Shown piece after piece: positions 36,835-46,084 of a stretch of 64,000 nucleotides of DNA. The first letter of the stretch is position 1. The number at the start of each line of letters is the position of its first letter. Source of the stretch: Leptolyngbya sp. BL0902 (GTDB taxonomy: Bacteria; Cyanobacteriota; Cyanobacteriia; Phormidesmidales; Phormidesmidaceae); contig NZ_CP046155.1 of assembly GCF_016403105.1 (NCBI RefSeq), forward strand, positions 558,001-622,000, read 5' to 3'. Both the position numbers and the translations under genes were made by a program. Below the pieces are notes generated by a model. It was not told the DNA's origin, searched no databases, and worked only from the letters and a program-made list of their open reading frames with translations.

Positions 36835-38517
36835 ATGCGCCTACCTTCTCCGATTCCACCCTCCGCCCTATTCGCGTCCTTCTGGTCTTGGGCTAAACGG
36901 TTGACCAGCAGTCTGGTGGCAGGGCTATTCATCCTGACCAGCGTGGCGGGCTGGGCTCCTCCGGCTCAGGCTCAGGCTGGACTAGTCCCCCCCCGGCCTG
37001 TGACGGCCATCACCACCCAGAACGACATCCCGCTGGTCAGCAATACTCCCAACGCGCCCTACGCCAACCCCTGTGACAATACTGCTACCCTTCAGGGCTG
37101 TTCAGGAGCTGCGGTAGACCTTGCCTTTGGAAGCGGCAATAACCGAGTCTTGGTGGAGTTTCAGGCCGCTACGGTTCCCGGAGGTTTGAGGCGGGTAACG
37201 GGGATAAACGAGCAGATTGAAATACGGCGCAACCTAGGCTTTGCACCCAACGGCAGCATTAGCCGAGATATCTTGTTCTACGAAAGCACCGCTATTGCTG
37301 GCGGCCCACCTCCCACCAATATTAGCCTCGCCCCCGAGGAAGCGGTGAATATTGCTGACGCTCTCATCAGTCCCATTGTGAATCGAGGGATTGACAACGT
37401 TTTTAATAACATTGGCTTCAACGAAATTGCTCCAGGTTCTGGTCAAGATACCCGTATCAACGTCGAGCGGATTGACTATATTTTGCGTGATGGTGTGGTG
37501 GTGCCCCCTGAATTTCAAGGACAGGAGGGTTTCTTGGTGCTAGAGCGTGGCGGTAATGACCCATTTCTGATTGCCGCCATCACCAGCCTTGATGCCAACG
37601 GCAACCCTGCCAGCTACGGCGATCCAGTTCTGGTGAGGGTTGCAGACTGGGGCGTTACCAACGATATCAACTTCCCGTCGGTGGTGTTTCGCCGGGAAAA
37701 TGCAGGCGGTGATCTGCAAGCCTCCCACTCCGTGGGTGCTCAGTCCGTTAGGGGGATTTTCTTCCCGGTCAACGCTCTGTTATCTGCACCCGAAAGTAAT
37801 AGCCGGATTTTTGGCTACTCCTTGATGGCCGCAGATGTCCCCCAAAATCGTAATGCCATCCTCGATTGGAACACCTTTCCAACGGATACGGTGGGGGCTG
37901 GGGTGGCAGCTCCCCCTGAAGGCTTGGCGGGCGGGCTTGACCTGGTGGCGGGGGGCTTTGGCCTTTTCCGGGTGCCGCGTCCACCCGTACCGGGCAACCT
38001 ATTTTTGAATAAGCGGATTACCCAACTCACGGCGGCGGGCACGGCCATTCCCTTTCCTGGCACCGTTAACCCCGATGGCAATGCTGGGTTTCCAGCCCTG
38101 GAATTGGCTGGCCTAGGGCAGGGTACCGTCACCGTGGCCAACCCAGAACTGGCCCCCGCCGACCAGGTGGAATATACCCTCTATATCAACAATACGGGGG
38201 AAACTGTGGTTAGCAATGCCCAAATCTGCGACCAAATCCCCCCTGGCACTGCGTTTGCGCCCAATGCCTTTGGCGCAGGGCGTGGGGTGCAGGCCATTGC
38301 GCCCACGAACTCTCAAAATCCACCTGTGAACTATCCAACCGTGACCTATACCAATGCCGCTGATGGCGATCCAGCCACATTTTTCCCTCCCGGCGCACCG
38401 CTGCCTGCCATTTGTGGGGCGAATCAGGGCAATGGTGCGGTGGTCGTCACTTTCCCCACCGTGGGGCCAAGTCAGGTCGGGTATGTGCGGTTTCGTACCA
38501 CCGTCAACCCGTTCTAG
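36835..38517 (+). CDS. secreted protein with C-terminal DUF11-like domain
   Basis: A 560-residue protein. The signal region (LTSSLVAGLFILTSVAGWA, cleavage near APPAQAQAG, about residue 48) is followed by a large unrecognised domain. Within it, VLVEFQAATVPGGLRRV and FLVLERGGNDPFLIAAI recur in a style seen in secreted cyanobacterial proteins. The last about 130 residues resemble one DUF11 repeat: LAPADQVEYTLYINNTGETV, ICDQIPPGTAF and VGYVRFRTTV. It begins 77 bp after the OmpA gene and ends 44 bp before a strong terminator, so it is most likely the fourth gene of the operon. It has a single repeat rather than eight, and could be the cap or minor subunit of the same structure; that is inference. 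Base use is slightly less GC-rich than in the first three genes. Confidence 0.68.
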   Translation: MRLPSPIPPSALFASFWSWAKRLTSSLVAGLFILTSVAGWAPPAQAQAGLVPPRPVTAITTQNDIPLVSNTPNAPYANPCDNTATLQGCSGAAVDLAFGSGNNRVLVEFQAATVPGGLRRVTGINEQIEIRRNLGFAPNGSISRDILFYESTAIAGGPPPTNISLAPEEAVNIADALISPIVNRGIDNVFNNIGFNEIAPGSGQDTRINVERIDYILRDGVVVPPEFQGQEGFLVLERGGNDPFLIAAITSLDANGNPASYGDPVLVRVADWGVTNDINFPSVVFRRENAGGDLQASHSVGAQSVRGIFFPVNALLSAPESNSRIFGYSLMAADVPQNRNAILDWNTFPTDTVGAGVAAPPEGLAGGLDLVAGGFGLFRVPRPPVPGNLFLNKRITQLTAAGTAIPFPGTVNPDGNAGFPALELAGLGQGTVTVANPELAPADQVEYTLYINNTGETVVSNAQICDQIPPGTAFAPNAFGAGRGVQAIAPTNSQNPPVNYPTVTYTNAADGDPATFFPPGAPLPAICGANQGNGAVVVTFPTVGPSQVGYVRFRTTVNPF

Positions 38518-38561
38518 ACCTAACGTTAGTTCAGCACACCACGCCCCTGCTGGGGAATCAT

Positions 38562-38601
38562 CGAGGATGGGATGCCCAGAGCATCCCATCCTCGGTTTTT
38601 T
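38562..38601 (+). terminator. strong rho-independent terminator of the surface operon
   Basis: A perfect 14-bp stem, CGAGGATGGGATGC (38562-38575) and GCATCCCATCCTCG (38581-38594), with loop CCAGA, followed by G and six T. It lies 44 bp after the stop at 38517 and marks the end of the four-gene unit. Confidence 0.92.
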
Positions 38602-38727
38602 GATGCAATCAGGGTAATCTTACCGGGGCTAATGGGGGATTCCCCTCCTAGGAGGCGGAGTAAGATCAAGATAGGCCCAGGGGTGTCCACCCTCCCTTCA
38701 TTGGTGCGCCTGGGCTCAGAGGTCGCT

Positions 38728-39462
38728 ATGGTCTACGTCAACGCCGCCGCATCGCCCACGCCCGACACCCACCCCACCACGAGGCCGATCATGATTTTTT
38801 CCCTAGGCCACGGCCCCCTCGGACGGCAGTACGCCGACCAGCGCCAGCAGATGGTGCAGCAGCAGATTGTGGGACGCGGCATCACCGATCCTAGGGTGGT
38901 CAACGCCCTGATGATGGTGCCTCGCCATCGCTTTGTGCCCGCTGATTATGCCAACCGGGCCTATGCCGATGAACCCCTACCCCTGGGCCAAGGGCAAACC
39001 ATTTCTCAGCCCTACATCGTTGCGTTTATGACCGATGCTGCCTCTATCCCTGCCAATGGCAAGGTGTTGGAGGTGGGCACTGGGTCAGGCTACCAAACGG
39101 CGATCTTGGCCCAACTGGCCCAGGAGGTTTATTCCGTAGAAATTTTGACCTCCCTAGCCCAGCGAGCCGAGCAAACCCTAGGCCAAATGGGCTATGCCAA
39201 CGTTCACATCAAACGGGGCAATGGCTATGAAGGTTGGGCCGACCACGCCCCCTACGACGCCATTGTGGTGACAGCCGCGCCGCCCCGCATTCCCAGCGCC
39301 TTGGTCGATCAACTGGCCATGGGAGGCAAACTGGTGGTTCCGGTGGGCCACTCTAGCCAAACCCTGCTGGTGATCACTCGCCACCTCACGGGCCTGTCTA
39401 CGGAATATACCATTCCCGTGCGCTTTGTGCCGATGGTAGACGAACCTGTGGCCACGGTCTAA
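38728..39462 (+). CDS. pcm: protein-L-isoaspartate O-methyltransferase
   Basis: A 244-residue SAM-dependent methyltransferase that repairs isoaspartyl residues in aged proteins. The SAM motif is VLEVGTGSGYQTAILAQL, preceded by RHRFVPADYANRAYAD and QTISQPYIVAFMTD, with YDAIVVTAAPPRIP later; all are PCMT hallmarks. The ATG at 38728 is supported by AGAGG about five bp upstream; a second ATG at 38791 would give a 223-residue protein nearer the usual PCMT length, so the first 21 residues may not be translated or may be a non-conserved extension. The frame stays open into the terminator, but that part is not coding. Confidence 0.9.
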   Translation: MVYVNAAASPTPDTHPTTRPIMIFSLGHGPLGRQYADQRQQMVQQQIVGRGITDPRVVNALMMVPRHRFVPADYANRAYADEPLPLGQGQTISQPYIVAFMTDAASIPANGKVLEVGTGSGYQTAILAQLAQEVYSVEILTSLAQRAEQTLGQMGYANVHIKRGNGYEGWADHAPYDAIVVTAAPPRIPSALVDQLAMGGKLVVPVGHSSQTLLVITRHLTGLSTEYTIPVRFVPMVDEPVATV

Positions 39463-39482
39463 TTTCTGTGGCCACGGCCTAC

Positions 39483-40343
39483 TTAACGAACCGCTTGTAG
39501 CAGTCCGTAGCGGATCAGCCCGCCGTAAAGCCCCTGCCGCATGGGCCAAAGGGCGAGGGCACCTTGAATGGTCTCTGGCCCTGCTTGGATTAGACCTGTG
39601 ACCGCTTCCCAACTGAAGGCAGAGGCGATCACCTCATCCCAAAAGGGGGCGACGGCCTGAGACCAGTCGGCGGTGTGTACCTGCTGGAAACCCGTATTTT
39701 CGGCCAGGGTTTGGTATTCTGGCAGCGACAGCACGTAGGGCAGGCCATAGACTCGGTAAATCCAGTCCAGTTGGCCCCGTTCGGCAGGCGTTAGCGGCCC
39801 CGCCAGGGAATCTGTGGGGCGATGGCACCACGTCACCATCAGCAGCTTGCCCCCCGGCTTGAGGAGGCGGTGGCATTCCTGCAAGAATCCCGCCTTGTTG
39901 GGCATGTGTTCGCCGCTTTCCATCGACCAAATGAAATCAAAGCTCTCGTCGGCGAAGGGCGTTTGCAGGGCGTTGGCCACCTGAAACTGAGCACAGGGGG
40001 CGCTGTCTCCGGCTAATCCCGCTGCTTCAGCCCGTTCTGTGGCGCGATTGGCCTGCACGGGGCTGAGGGTAATACCTGTCACCTTGGCGTTGAACCGGGT
40101 GGCCAACTCCAGAGCACTGCCGCCAATACCGCAGCCGCAGTCCAAAATTGCCGCCGCCTGGGTGATGTTGGCCCAGCGCAAGCATTCGTCGATCAGGTCA
40201 ATCTGGGCTTGCCGCCGATCCTTCCGCACCGTGCCCGTGGGGCCGTAGTAGCCATGGTGCATGTGTTCGCCCCAGATTTGCTCCCAGAGGCCGGAGGAAG
40301 CGTCGTAGAAGGATTGGATTTGGTCGGAGAGAGGAGTAGGCAT
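39483..40343 (-). CDS. gamma-tocopherol methyltransferase-type SAM methyltransferase
   Basis: A 286-residue class I methyltransferase. It matches the cyanobacterial gamma-tocopherol methyltransferase group: GLWEQIWGEHMHHGYYGP (about residues 18-35), the SAM-binding ILDCGCGIGGSALELA, SPVQANRATERA, FDFIWSMESGEHMPNKAGFL and VTWCHRP. The final step of alpha-tocopherol synthesis is the likely role, acting at the membrane; other quinol or sterol methyltransferases share the fold, so the substrate is inferred. Unlike the plant enzyme it has no transit peptide. The ATG has no obvious Shine-Dalgarno sequence. It converges with pcm across a 20-bp gap. Confidence 0.83.
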   Translation of the reverse strand: MPTPLSDQIQSFYDASSGLWEQIWGEHMHHGYYGPTGTVRKDRRQAQIDLIDECLRWANITQAAAILDCGCGIGGSALELATRFNAKVTGITLSPVQANRATERAEAAGLAGDSAPCAQFQVANALQTPFADESFDFIWSMESGEHMPNKAGFLQECHRLLKPGGKLLMVTWCHRPTDSLAGPLTPAERGQLDWIYRVYGLPYVLSLPEYQTLAENTGFQQVHTADWSQAVAPFWDEVIASAFSWEAVTGLIQAGPETIQGALALWPMRQGLYGGLIRYGLLQAVR

Positions 40344-40955
<612 letters not shown>

Positions 40956-41001
40956 GGCTGTGCCTACGGGCTTACATCATCATAGTTTCTGCATTCTCGT
41001 T

Positions 41002-41031
41002 CCCTGCTGGCTTTGGTCAGTGGGGTTTTTT
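41002..41031 (+). terminator. rho-independent terminator after psaC
   Basis: CCCTGCTG (41002-41009) pairs with CAGTGGGG (41018-41025), eight pairs including two G-U, loop of eight, followed by six T (41026-41031). Confidence 0.7.
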
Positions 41032-41117
41032 GATGCGCTAGGCTTAACCCTGGGCTGTAGGGGCATCAACGATAGCGACTCAGCCCTCCACAAGACTGGC
41101 TCCTCTCCCATACTGCT

Positions 41118-42023
41118 ATGACCTTATCCGACCCCTCTCCAACCCAGCCGGATGGCGCTGACCTCAAGATGTGGCCCCTAGAGCTTCAGGCCGTGGTGCG
41201 GGGGGCGGCGGGGGGCTTTTTGTTTGGGGTGCCCCTGCTCTACACCGTGGAAGTGTGGTCGATTGGGTCGTCTACGGGGGCTTGGTGGCTGTTGACGGTG
41301 CTGGGGGCGACGCTGCTGGGGGCTTGGCTGCTGACCCAGGTGGAGGGCTTTCGCCAAACCCTCAGCCTGCATCCCCTAGAAGCGGTGATGGAAAGTGTGG
41401 AGGCGGTGGGGATTGGGGTGGTTTGTGCAGCGGTGGCCCTGGTGCTGCTGCGGCGCATCACCCTAGATACGCCCCTGGCGGAAACCTTGGGCAAGCTGGT
41501 GTTTGAAGCGGTGCCCTTTTCCTTGGGGGTGGCCCTGGCTCGGTCTACGTTTCAGGGGCGCAAGGTACGAGATCGTCGTACTACGGCCCCGCTGTCGCGC
41601 CATTTTTCCTCACCGACCCTAGCCACCGTGCGCGATGCCCTGGTGGATCTCGATGCCACCCTGATCGGCACCGTGTTGATTGCCTTCAGCATTGCCCCCA
41701 CCGAGGAAGTGCCGCTGATTGCGTCGTCGTTGCCCTCCCTGTGGCTGCTGTTGATTATGGCGGCTTCCCTGGGGCTGTCCTACGCCATTGTGTTTGCCTC
41801 TGGCTTTGCCGACCGCAGCGAACGGCTCCAGCGGGGGCTTTTGTTCAGCCCCATCACCGAAACCCTGGTGGCCTATTTGGTGGCGCTGCTGATTTCCGTG
41901 ATCATGATGGTGCTGTTTCAGCAGCTCAACCTCACTGACCCCTGGCAAGAATGGCTGGGTAATACCCTCGTTTTGGGCCTGCCTGCCTCCATTGGGGGGG
42001 CCGCAGGGCGTATTCTAATTTAA
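41118..42023 (+). CDS. TIGR02587/DUF2391 integral membrane protein
   Basis: A 301-residue membrane protein with about seven hydrophobic segments. After a short polar start, AVVRGAAGGFLFGVPLLYTV is followed by further segments including GIGVVCAAVALVLLRRITL, LIGTVLIAFSIAPTEEVPLI and LVAYLVALLISVIMMVLF. The central FEAVPFSLGVALARSTF and APTEEVPLI are typical of TIGR02587, a cyanobacterial/bacterial family of unknown function usually paired with TIGR02588. That partner follows at 42247, so the two may form a membrane complex. The gap between them holds a MITE-like repeat, which may have been inserted into the operon. Confidence 0.82.
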   Translation: MTLSDPSPTQPDGADLKMWPLELQAVVRGAAGGFLFGVPLLYTVEVWSIGSSTGAWWLLTVLGATLLGAWLLTQVEGFRQTLSLHPLEAVMESVEAVGIGVVCAAVALVLLRRITLDTPLAETLGKLVFEAVPFSLGVALARSTFQGRKVRDRRTTAPLSRHFSSPTLATVRDALVDLDATLIGTVLIAFSIAPTEEVPLIASSLPSLWLLLIMAASLGLSYAIVFASGFADRSERLQRGLLFSPITETLVAYLVALLISVIMMVLFQQLNLTDPWQEWLGNTLVLGLPASIGGAAGRILI

Positions 42024-42030
42024 TAAGACC

Positions 42031-42200
42031 TAGTAGATCGCGAACGCTTTCTTATGCCATGCCTTGGCCCTCACCCTAAATCCCTCTCCCAAATAGGGAG
42101 AGGGATTTTGAAGAATTTTCCTGCTCCCCTCTCCCTCCTGGGAGAGGGGCCGGGGGGGAGGGCTAATCTCACGGTAAGCGAGGATGTTTTCGATCTACTA
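42031..42200. mobile_element. MITE-like intergenic palindromic repeat
   Basis: TAGTAGATCG (42031-42040) and CGATCTACTA (42191-42200) form 10-bp terminal inverted repeats. Inside are two strong hairpins: a 13-bp stem AAATCCCTCTCCC/GGGAGAGGGATTT (42078-42090, 42096-42108) and a 10-bp stem CCCCTCTCCC/GGGAGAGGGG (42126-42135, 42140-42149). An outer CCCTCACCC/GGGGGAGGG pairing can also form. The CCCTCTCCC/GGGAGAGGG core is of a kind seen repeatedly in intergenic DNA of cyanobacteria and other GC-rich bacteria. No coding capacity; mobility is inferred. Confidence 0.6.
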
Positions 42201-42246
42201 AGGCTTGTGAATTAAATCGGCTTACTGAAATTGAAGCTGAACCTGC

Positions 42247-42687
42247 ATGAGTTTGCTGAAACCCCACCCATCCTCCCCTTTGCCTGTGCCCATGGATGCC
42301 GACGGCTTTACCCGCCGCTCCTTGGCAGAATGGGTCACGTTTTGGGTGTCGGCTCTAATTTTGCTGGTGCTGGTGGGCCTGATTCTCTACGATTGGCAGG
42401 TGAACCAAAGCCGCCCCCCCGCCTTTGATGTGGCGGTCTCCGATGCCATCCGCATCACCGATGGCCGCTACTATGTGCCCTTTGCCATCACCAACACCGG
42501 GGGCCGCATCGCCAACGGCGTTCAAGTCACCGCCGAACTCCATTTCCCCGACGCCGAAGAGGAAACCGGGGAACAGCAAATCGACTTTCTCTCCGGCCAC
42601 GAAACCAAGGCGGGTAGCTTTGTCTTCAGCCACAATCCCCAGAAGGGCGACCTCACCGTTAGAGTCGCTAGCTATCGCTTGCCGTAG
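42247..42687 (+). CDS. TIGR02588 family membrane-anchored protein
   Basis: A 146-residue protein with one N-terminal membrane segment (WVTFWVSALILLVLVGLILY, about residues 30-49). The remainder is a single extracytoplasmic domain of beta-sandwich look: YYVPFAITNTGGRIANGVQV, VTAELHFPD and FVFSHNPQKGDLTVRVAS. It matches TIGR02588, the usual partner of TIGR02587, encoded here 223 bp upstream. Function is unknown. The ATG at 42247 is used. Confidence 0.78.
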   Translation: MSLLKPHPSSPLPVPMDADGFTRRSLAEWVTFWVSALILLVLVGLILYDWQVNQSRPPAFDVAVSDAIRITDGRYYVPFAITNTGGRIANGVQVTAELHFPDAEEETGEQQIDFLSGHETKAGSFVFSHNPQKGDLTVRVASYRLP

Positions 42688-42739
42688 GGGGCATCCGCGT
42701 AGCAAAGTACCCCCTAGCCCTTGACCTCATCCTCAACCC

Positions 42740-44692
42740 TCAGCGACCGAGGTAATCTAAAATGCCCCTGGCGATGCCGTCGGCGATTTGGTTGACGGCG
42801 GCGGGGTTGCGAAACCGAGCAGCATCCTCGGCCCCGGTGACAAACCCCGTCTCCACCAACACGGCGGGCATGGTGGTGTGGCGCAGCACATAGAACCGGG
42901 CTTGGCGAACGCCTCGGTCGCGCATGTCGGTATTTTGCAATACGCTCCGATGGATACTGCGGGCCAACCGTTCGCCGCTGGCCAGGTAGTAGGTTTCGAG
43001 GCCGTTCACCTCCGGGCGAGACATACTGATGGCGTTGGCGTGAATGCTGACAAAAATGTCGGCCCTAGCGCGGTTGGCAAACTGGGCGCGGGCATCGAGA
43101 TCGACCCACTGATCGCCCTCGCGGGTCATCAGCACCGTCAGGCCAGCCTCTTGCAGTCGCTGCCGCACCCGATTGGAGATGGTGGTGTTGATTACTTTTT
43201 CCTGAATGCCGCCAATGCCGATGGCCCCAGGGTCGCGTCCGCCGTGGCCGGGGTCAATCACCACCACGGTTTGGCCACGGGGCACATTGGGAATCACCGG
43301 AGTAGACGCCACGGCAGGGGCCATCGCGGCCATGATGGTGGCGGGAAGACTGGCCGCTACGAGGCTTTGACGCACTTCTTCGGCCCGCTGCCGCTCCCGA
43401 AATAGGCCCACCTGCACCACATTTTGACCATCCACCGTCGTCCGAAACGCCTCGGGCTCCACATTGCGTACCTGTTGCAGGGTATCGGGGCTGCTGATGG
43501 GCACAATCACCCGAAAATGGCTGGCGTTCGAGGCTGGGGGGGCTGGGTTAGACCCAGGGACGCTGCTGGGTGGCGGAGTCGAAATCGGCGTGGTGGGGGC
43601 CGTCGTGGCCCCAGATCCAGAGACCACCTGGGCCGACAGCCGTGCTGAGGCCAGCCGCTGCCGCAATTCCTCCGCCCGCTGCGCCTCTTGGAACACCCCG
43701 GCCTGCACCACCTCCGCCCCATTCAGCGTCGTCCGAAAGGCGGTGGGTTCTACCGCCCGCACCTGGGGCAGGGTGGTGGGGCCAGCCACGGGCACAATCA
43801 CCCGGAACTGACTGCCTTGGGCCGCCGTTTGGGCATTGCTGGGGGTGCTGGCGACAGGGGGCGTGGTACCGGGATTGGGGCGCACCGCCACTGTGGGCAA
43901 GTTGGGCTGGGTGGGCGCGGGCACATTCAGCCCACCGGAGCTATTGGAGGTGGGCGGCGTGATGGGCCGAGTAGCCGACGGGTTGACCGGGGGAGGATTC
44001 AGCGGCACCGTGGTGGGAAGGGAGGGGGCGGCGGGGCTGGTGGGTGCTGGGTTGAGGGGAGCACTCAGGGCCGGAGCCTCAGCACCCGACAGCGGCGGCA
44101 GGGGGGCCGTGGCCACCGCCACATTGGTCAGGGGGGCATCGTGGGTGACGTAGATGTGGCCCGTGGGCTGGCCGTTGAAGAGGCGACGGGTGAGCTGCCA
44201 GCCCGGATTGAGCTGAATCCGTAGGAGGCCATCGGCGCGGCCCTGGGTGCGGCCAATTTCAATGGGGGCCAGACTGCGATCTCGGTTGTGGCGGGCCAAC
44301 AGCACCAAATCATCCTGGCGTTGGACGATTTCGAGCCGATACTGAACCCCCAAATCCTCACCGTTGATGCGTACCGAGTAGCCGTTACTATCGGTTTTGC
44401 GCTCGCAGGATCCCACAAAGTCAAAGTTCAGCAGCAGCGGATCAACCACCGTGGGGCCGTTGCCCTGGGCCTGCTCCTGCCAGCACTGGCGACGGTTGGG
44501 CACCTGCTCCAAGATCATCAGGTTGTGCAGCGCCCCATTACGAATGGGAGTCGCCACGGGGATGATCAGGTTAGGGTCAATAGGTTGTTGGCCAAAGGTA
44601 TTGGCGGAGGCCGTAGCGGGCGTAACGAGTCCGGCCACGGCGGCGGCAACGGTGGCCGCTAGAGGCACTAGGGAACGGGTGAGAAGAGCCAT
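42740..44692 (-). CDS. N-acetylmuramoyl-L-alanine amidase with DUF3747 and SPOR-like repeats
   Basis: A 650-residue periplasmic peptidoglycan amidase. After a signal peptide (LVPLAATVAAAVAGLVTPAT, cleavage near ASA) comes a DUF3747 domain (about residues 35-195; FDFVGSCERKTDSNGYSVRI) and a Pro/Asn-rich linker. Two SPOR-like copies of about 65 residues (FRVIVPVAGPTTLPQVRAVE; FRVIVPISSPDTLQQVRNVE) follow, and then an Amidase_3 catalytic domain. Its zinc ligands are His in VVIDPGHGGRD, Glu in GGIQEKVIN and His in FVSIHANA; the catalytic Glu is in AVLVETGF. SPOR domains target division sites, so a role in cell separation is likely. The ATG at 44692 is preferred to a TTG at 44716. The second domain type recurs in the beta-helix protein at 55207. 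Confidence 0.87.
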   Translation of the reverse strand: MALLTRSLVPLAATVAAAVAGLVTPATASANTFGQQPIDPNLIIPVATPIRNGALHNLMILEQVPNRRQCWQEQAQGNGPTVVDPLLLNFDFVGSCERKTDSNGYSVRINGEDLGVQYRLEIVQRQDDLVLLARHNRDRSLAPIEIGRTQGRADGLLRIQLNPGWQLTRRLFNGQPTGHIYVTHDAPLTNVAVATAPLPPLSGAEAPALSAPLNPAPTSPAAPSLPTTVPLNPPPVNPSATRPITPPTSNSSGGLNVPAPTQPNLPTVAVRPNPGTTPPVASTPSNAQTAAQGSQFRVIVPVAGPTTLPQVRAVEPTAFRTTLNGAEVVQAGVFQEAQRAEELRQRLASARLSAQVVSGSGATTAPTTPISTPPPSSVPGSNPAPPASNASHFRVIVPISSPDTLQQVRNVEPEAFRTTVDGQNVVQVGLFRERQRAEEVRQSLVAASLPATIMAAMAPAVASTPVIPNVPRGQTVVVIDPGHGGRDPGAIGIGGIQEKVINTTISNRVRQRLQEAGLTVLMTREGDQWVDLDARAQFANRARADIFVSIHANAISMSRPEVNGLETYYLASGERLARSIHRSVLQNTDMRDRGVRQARFYVLRHTTMPAVLVETGFVTGAEDAARFRNPAAVNQIADGIARGILDYLGR

Positions 44693-44880
44693 AGCGGTGG
44701 GTGAGTGGGTGAGCAAACGCGGAGGATGGGCGAGGGGAGGTCGGGGGTAGACCCAAGCCGCTAATCCTATCTCAGATTGTCGGAGCTAACCGGAGTCTGG
44801 CTATGCCCTAGTGTCGCAGTTTACCGACTGTCCTTGCGTAGGGCGTGGGGAGTCGGGTTCTGGGAGAGTAAATAGGTAAC

Positions 44881-44904
44881 AAAAAACCGACCCACAAGGA
44901 TCGG
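44881..44904 (-). terminator. rho-independent terminator of desA
   Basis: Read on the minus strand, CCGATCC pairs with GGGTCGG (one G-U), loop TTGT, followed by TTTTTTG. It lies about 140 bp past the desA stop. The rest of the 44693-45043 spacer holds a 10-bp palindrome TCTCGCGAGA at 45018 and nothing else recognised. Confidence 0.72.
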
Positions 44905-45043
44905 CTGATCAATTAGGGCTATTCAATTAGGGCCATGACGCGCTCGCAGTTCGCGTGATCAGGATGGCCTTCCCCAGGCATTGGTGAATGGTTGGCCTAG
45001 GGAAGGTGCTCCAAGCGTCTCGCGAGAGCGGCCCTACTTGAGC

Positions 45044-46084
45044 CTAGGACTTGGCCTGACGGAAGCTAGTGTAGGCCCGCTCTGGGTGATAGATGTGGCA
45101 GCGCCCCACAATGGTTTTCATCAGATCCCAGGAGAAGCGGGTTTCCTTCATCAGCGGCCCCCACTGTTCCTTGAGAGAGGCGTAGGCAGGCCGCAGGTTG
45201 TAGGACGGAATGCCAACTGAGACATGGTGGGGAACATGGACGTTGATATCGTGACACAGCACCTCAACCCACTTGGGATAGTCGCAGTGGAGAGTGCCGC
45301 CGAGTTGGGCTTCCACTTCGTTCCAGGTGTCGGCGGGGCGAAACTGAATTTCGGGGATGGTGTGGTGCACCAGGGTGAAGGTGCTCATCCAGAAGTGGTA
45401 GCCCAGCCAGGGCATCAGCCAGTATTTGACAATGCCCCAAGGCCCAGCCACCGCCCATAGGGTGGGGAAAAGAATGGCGGCAAAAATTACCACAGCGGCG
45501 ATGGAACGGCTCACCTTAGCTCGGTCGCGGGGCTCAAAGTTGTTGAGGTTGAAGTGCAGCACCGCCCAGTGGGCCACAGAAGCCAGCCACCATAGCCAAC
45601 CCCGCATCCCTTGGTACACCCCTTTCATGAAGCCGCTGGCTTCGGTATACTCCTGCTCTGTCCAGGGTGTCCAGGCGTTGTCAATATCCAGGTTGTTGGT
45701 GTTGCGGTGGTGGATATCGTGGAGCAGTCGCCAGCTATGGAAGGGGTAAATCAACGGCAGCATAGCCAGATGCCCCACCAGGTTGTTCACCCAGCGACGA
45801 TTGGAAAAGGAACGGTGGCCGCAGTCATGGCCGATGACAAAAAATCCCGTCAGCGCGGTGCCCGTCAAAAACCAGGTGATGGGCAGCAAAAACCAAGGCG
45901 AAAAATAGAGGGCGGTGTAGCCTGCAATCACCGCAGCTACGCTTAGAGCTACGGAGGCCCAGGCTTTGCGCGGATCTTTTTGAAAATAGACTTTGGGAAT
46001 GCTTTGGATGACCTGCTTTAGGGTCAGGTCTTGGTAGGAAAGGACATCCGCTTGAACGGCGGAAGGCTCAGCAGTAGCAGTCAA
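45044..46084 (-). CDS. desA: delta-12 acyl-lipid desaturase (DesA)
   Basis: A 346-residue membrane desaturase that adds a double bond at C12 of fatty acids bound to membrane glycerolipids, using ferredoxin as electron donor. The three His boxes are HDCGH (residues 86-90), HDIHH (122-126) and HVPHH (about 288-292). The first half and the stretches WMSTFTLVHHTIPEI and HCDYPKWVEVLCHDINVH match cyanobacterial DesA closely. The start codon is TTG, not ATG, supported by GGAG about nine bp upstream and by MTAT at the N-terminus, as in Synechocystis DesA. The upstream 480 bp is likely to hold cold-responsive signals, as in other desA genes; that is inference. Confidence 0.93.
   Translation of the reverse strand: MTATAEPSAVQADVLSYQDLTLKQVIQSIPKVYFQKDPRKAWASVALSVAAVIAGYTALYFSPWFLLPITWFLTGTALTGFFVIGHDCGHRSFSNRRWVNNLVGHLAMLPLIYPFHSWRLLHDIHHRNTNNLDIDNAWTPWTEQEYTEASGFMKGVYQGMRGWLWWLASVAHWAVLHFNLNNFEPRDRAKVSRSIAAVVIFAAILFPTLWAVAGPWGIVKYWLMPWLGYHFWMSTFTLVHHTIPEIQFRPADTWNEVEAQLGGTLHCDYPKWVEVLCHDINVHVPHHVSVGIPSYNLRPAYASLKEQWGPLMKETRFSWDLMKTIVGRCHIYHPERAYTSFRQAKS

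Noticed and set aside
38572-38727. N-terminal extension of the isoaspartate methyltransferase
   Set aside because: It begins inside the operon terminator, lacks a ribosome-binding site and has no similarity to the family.
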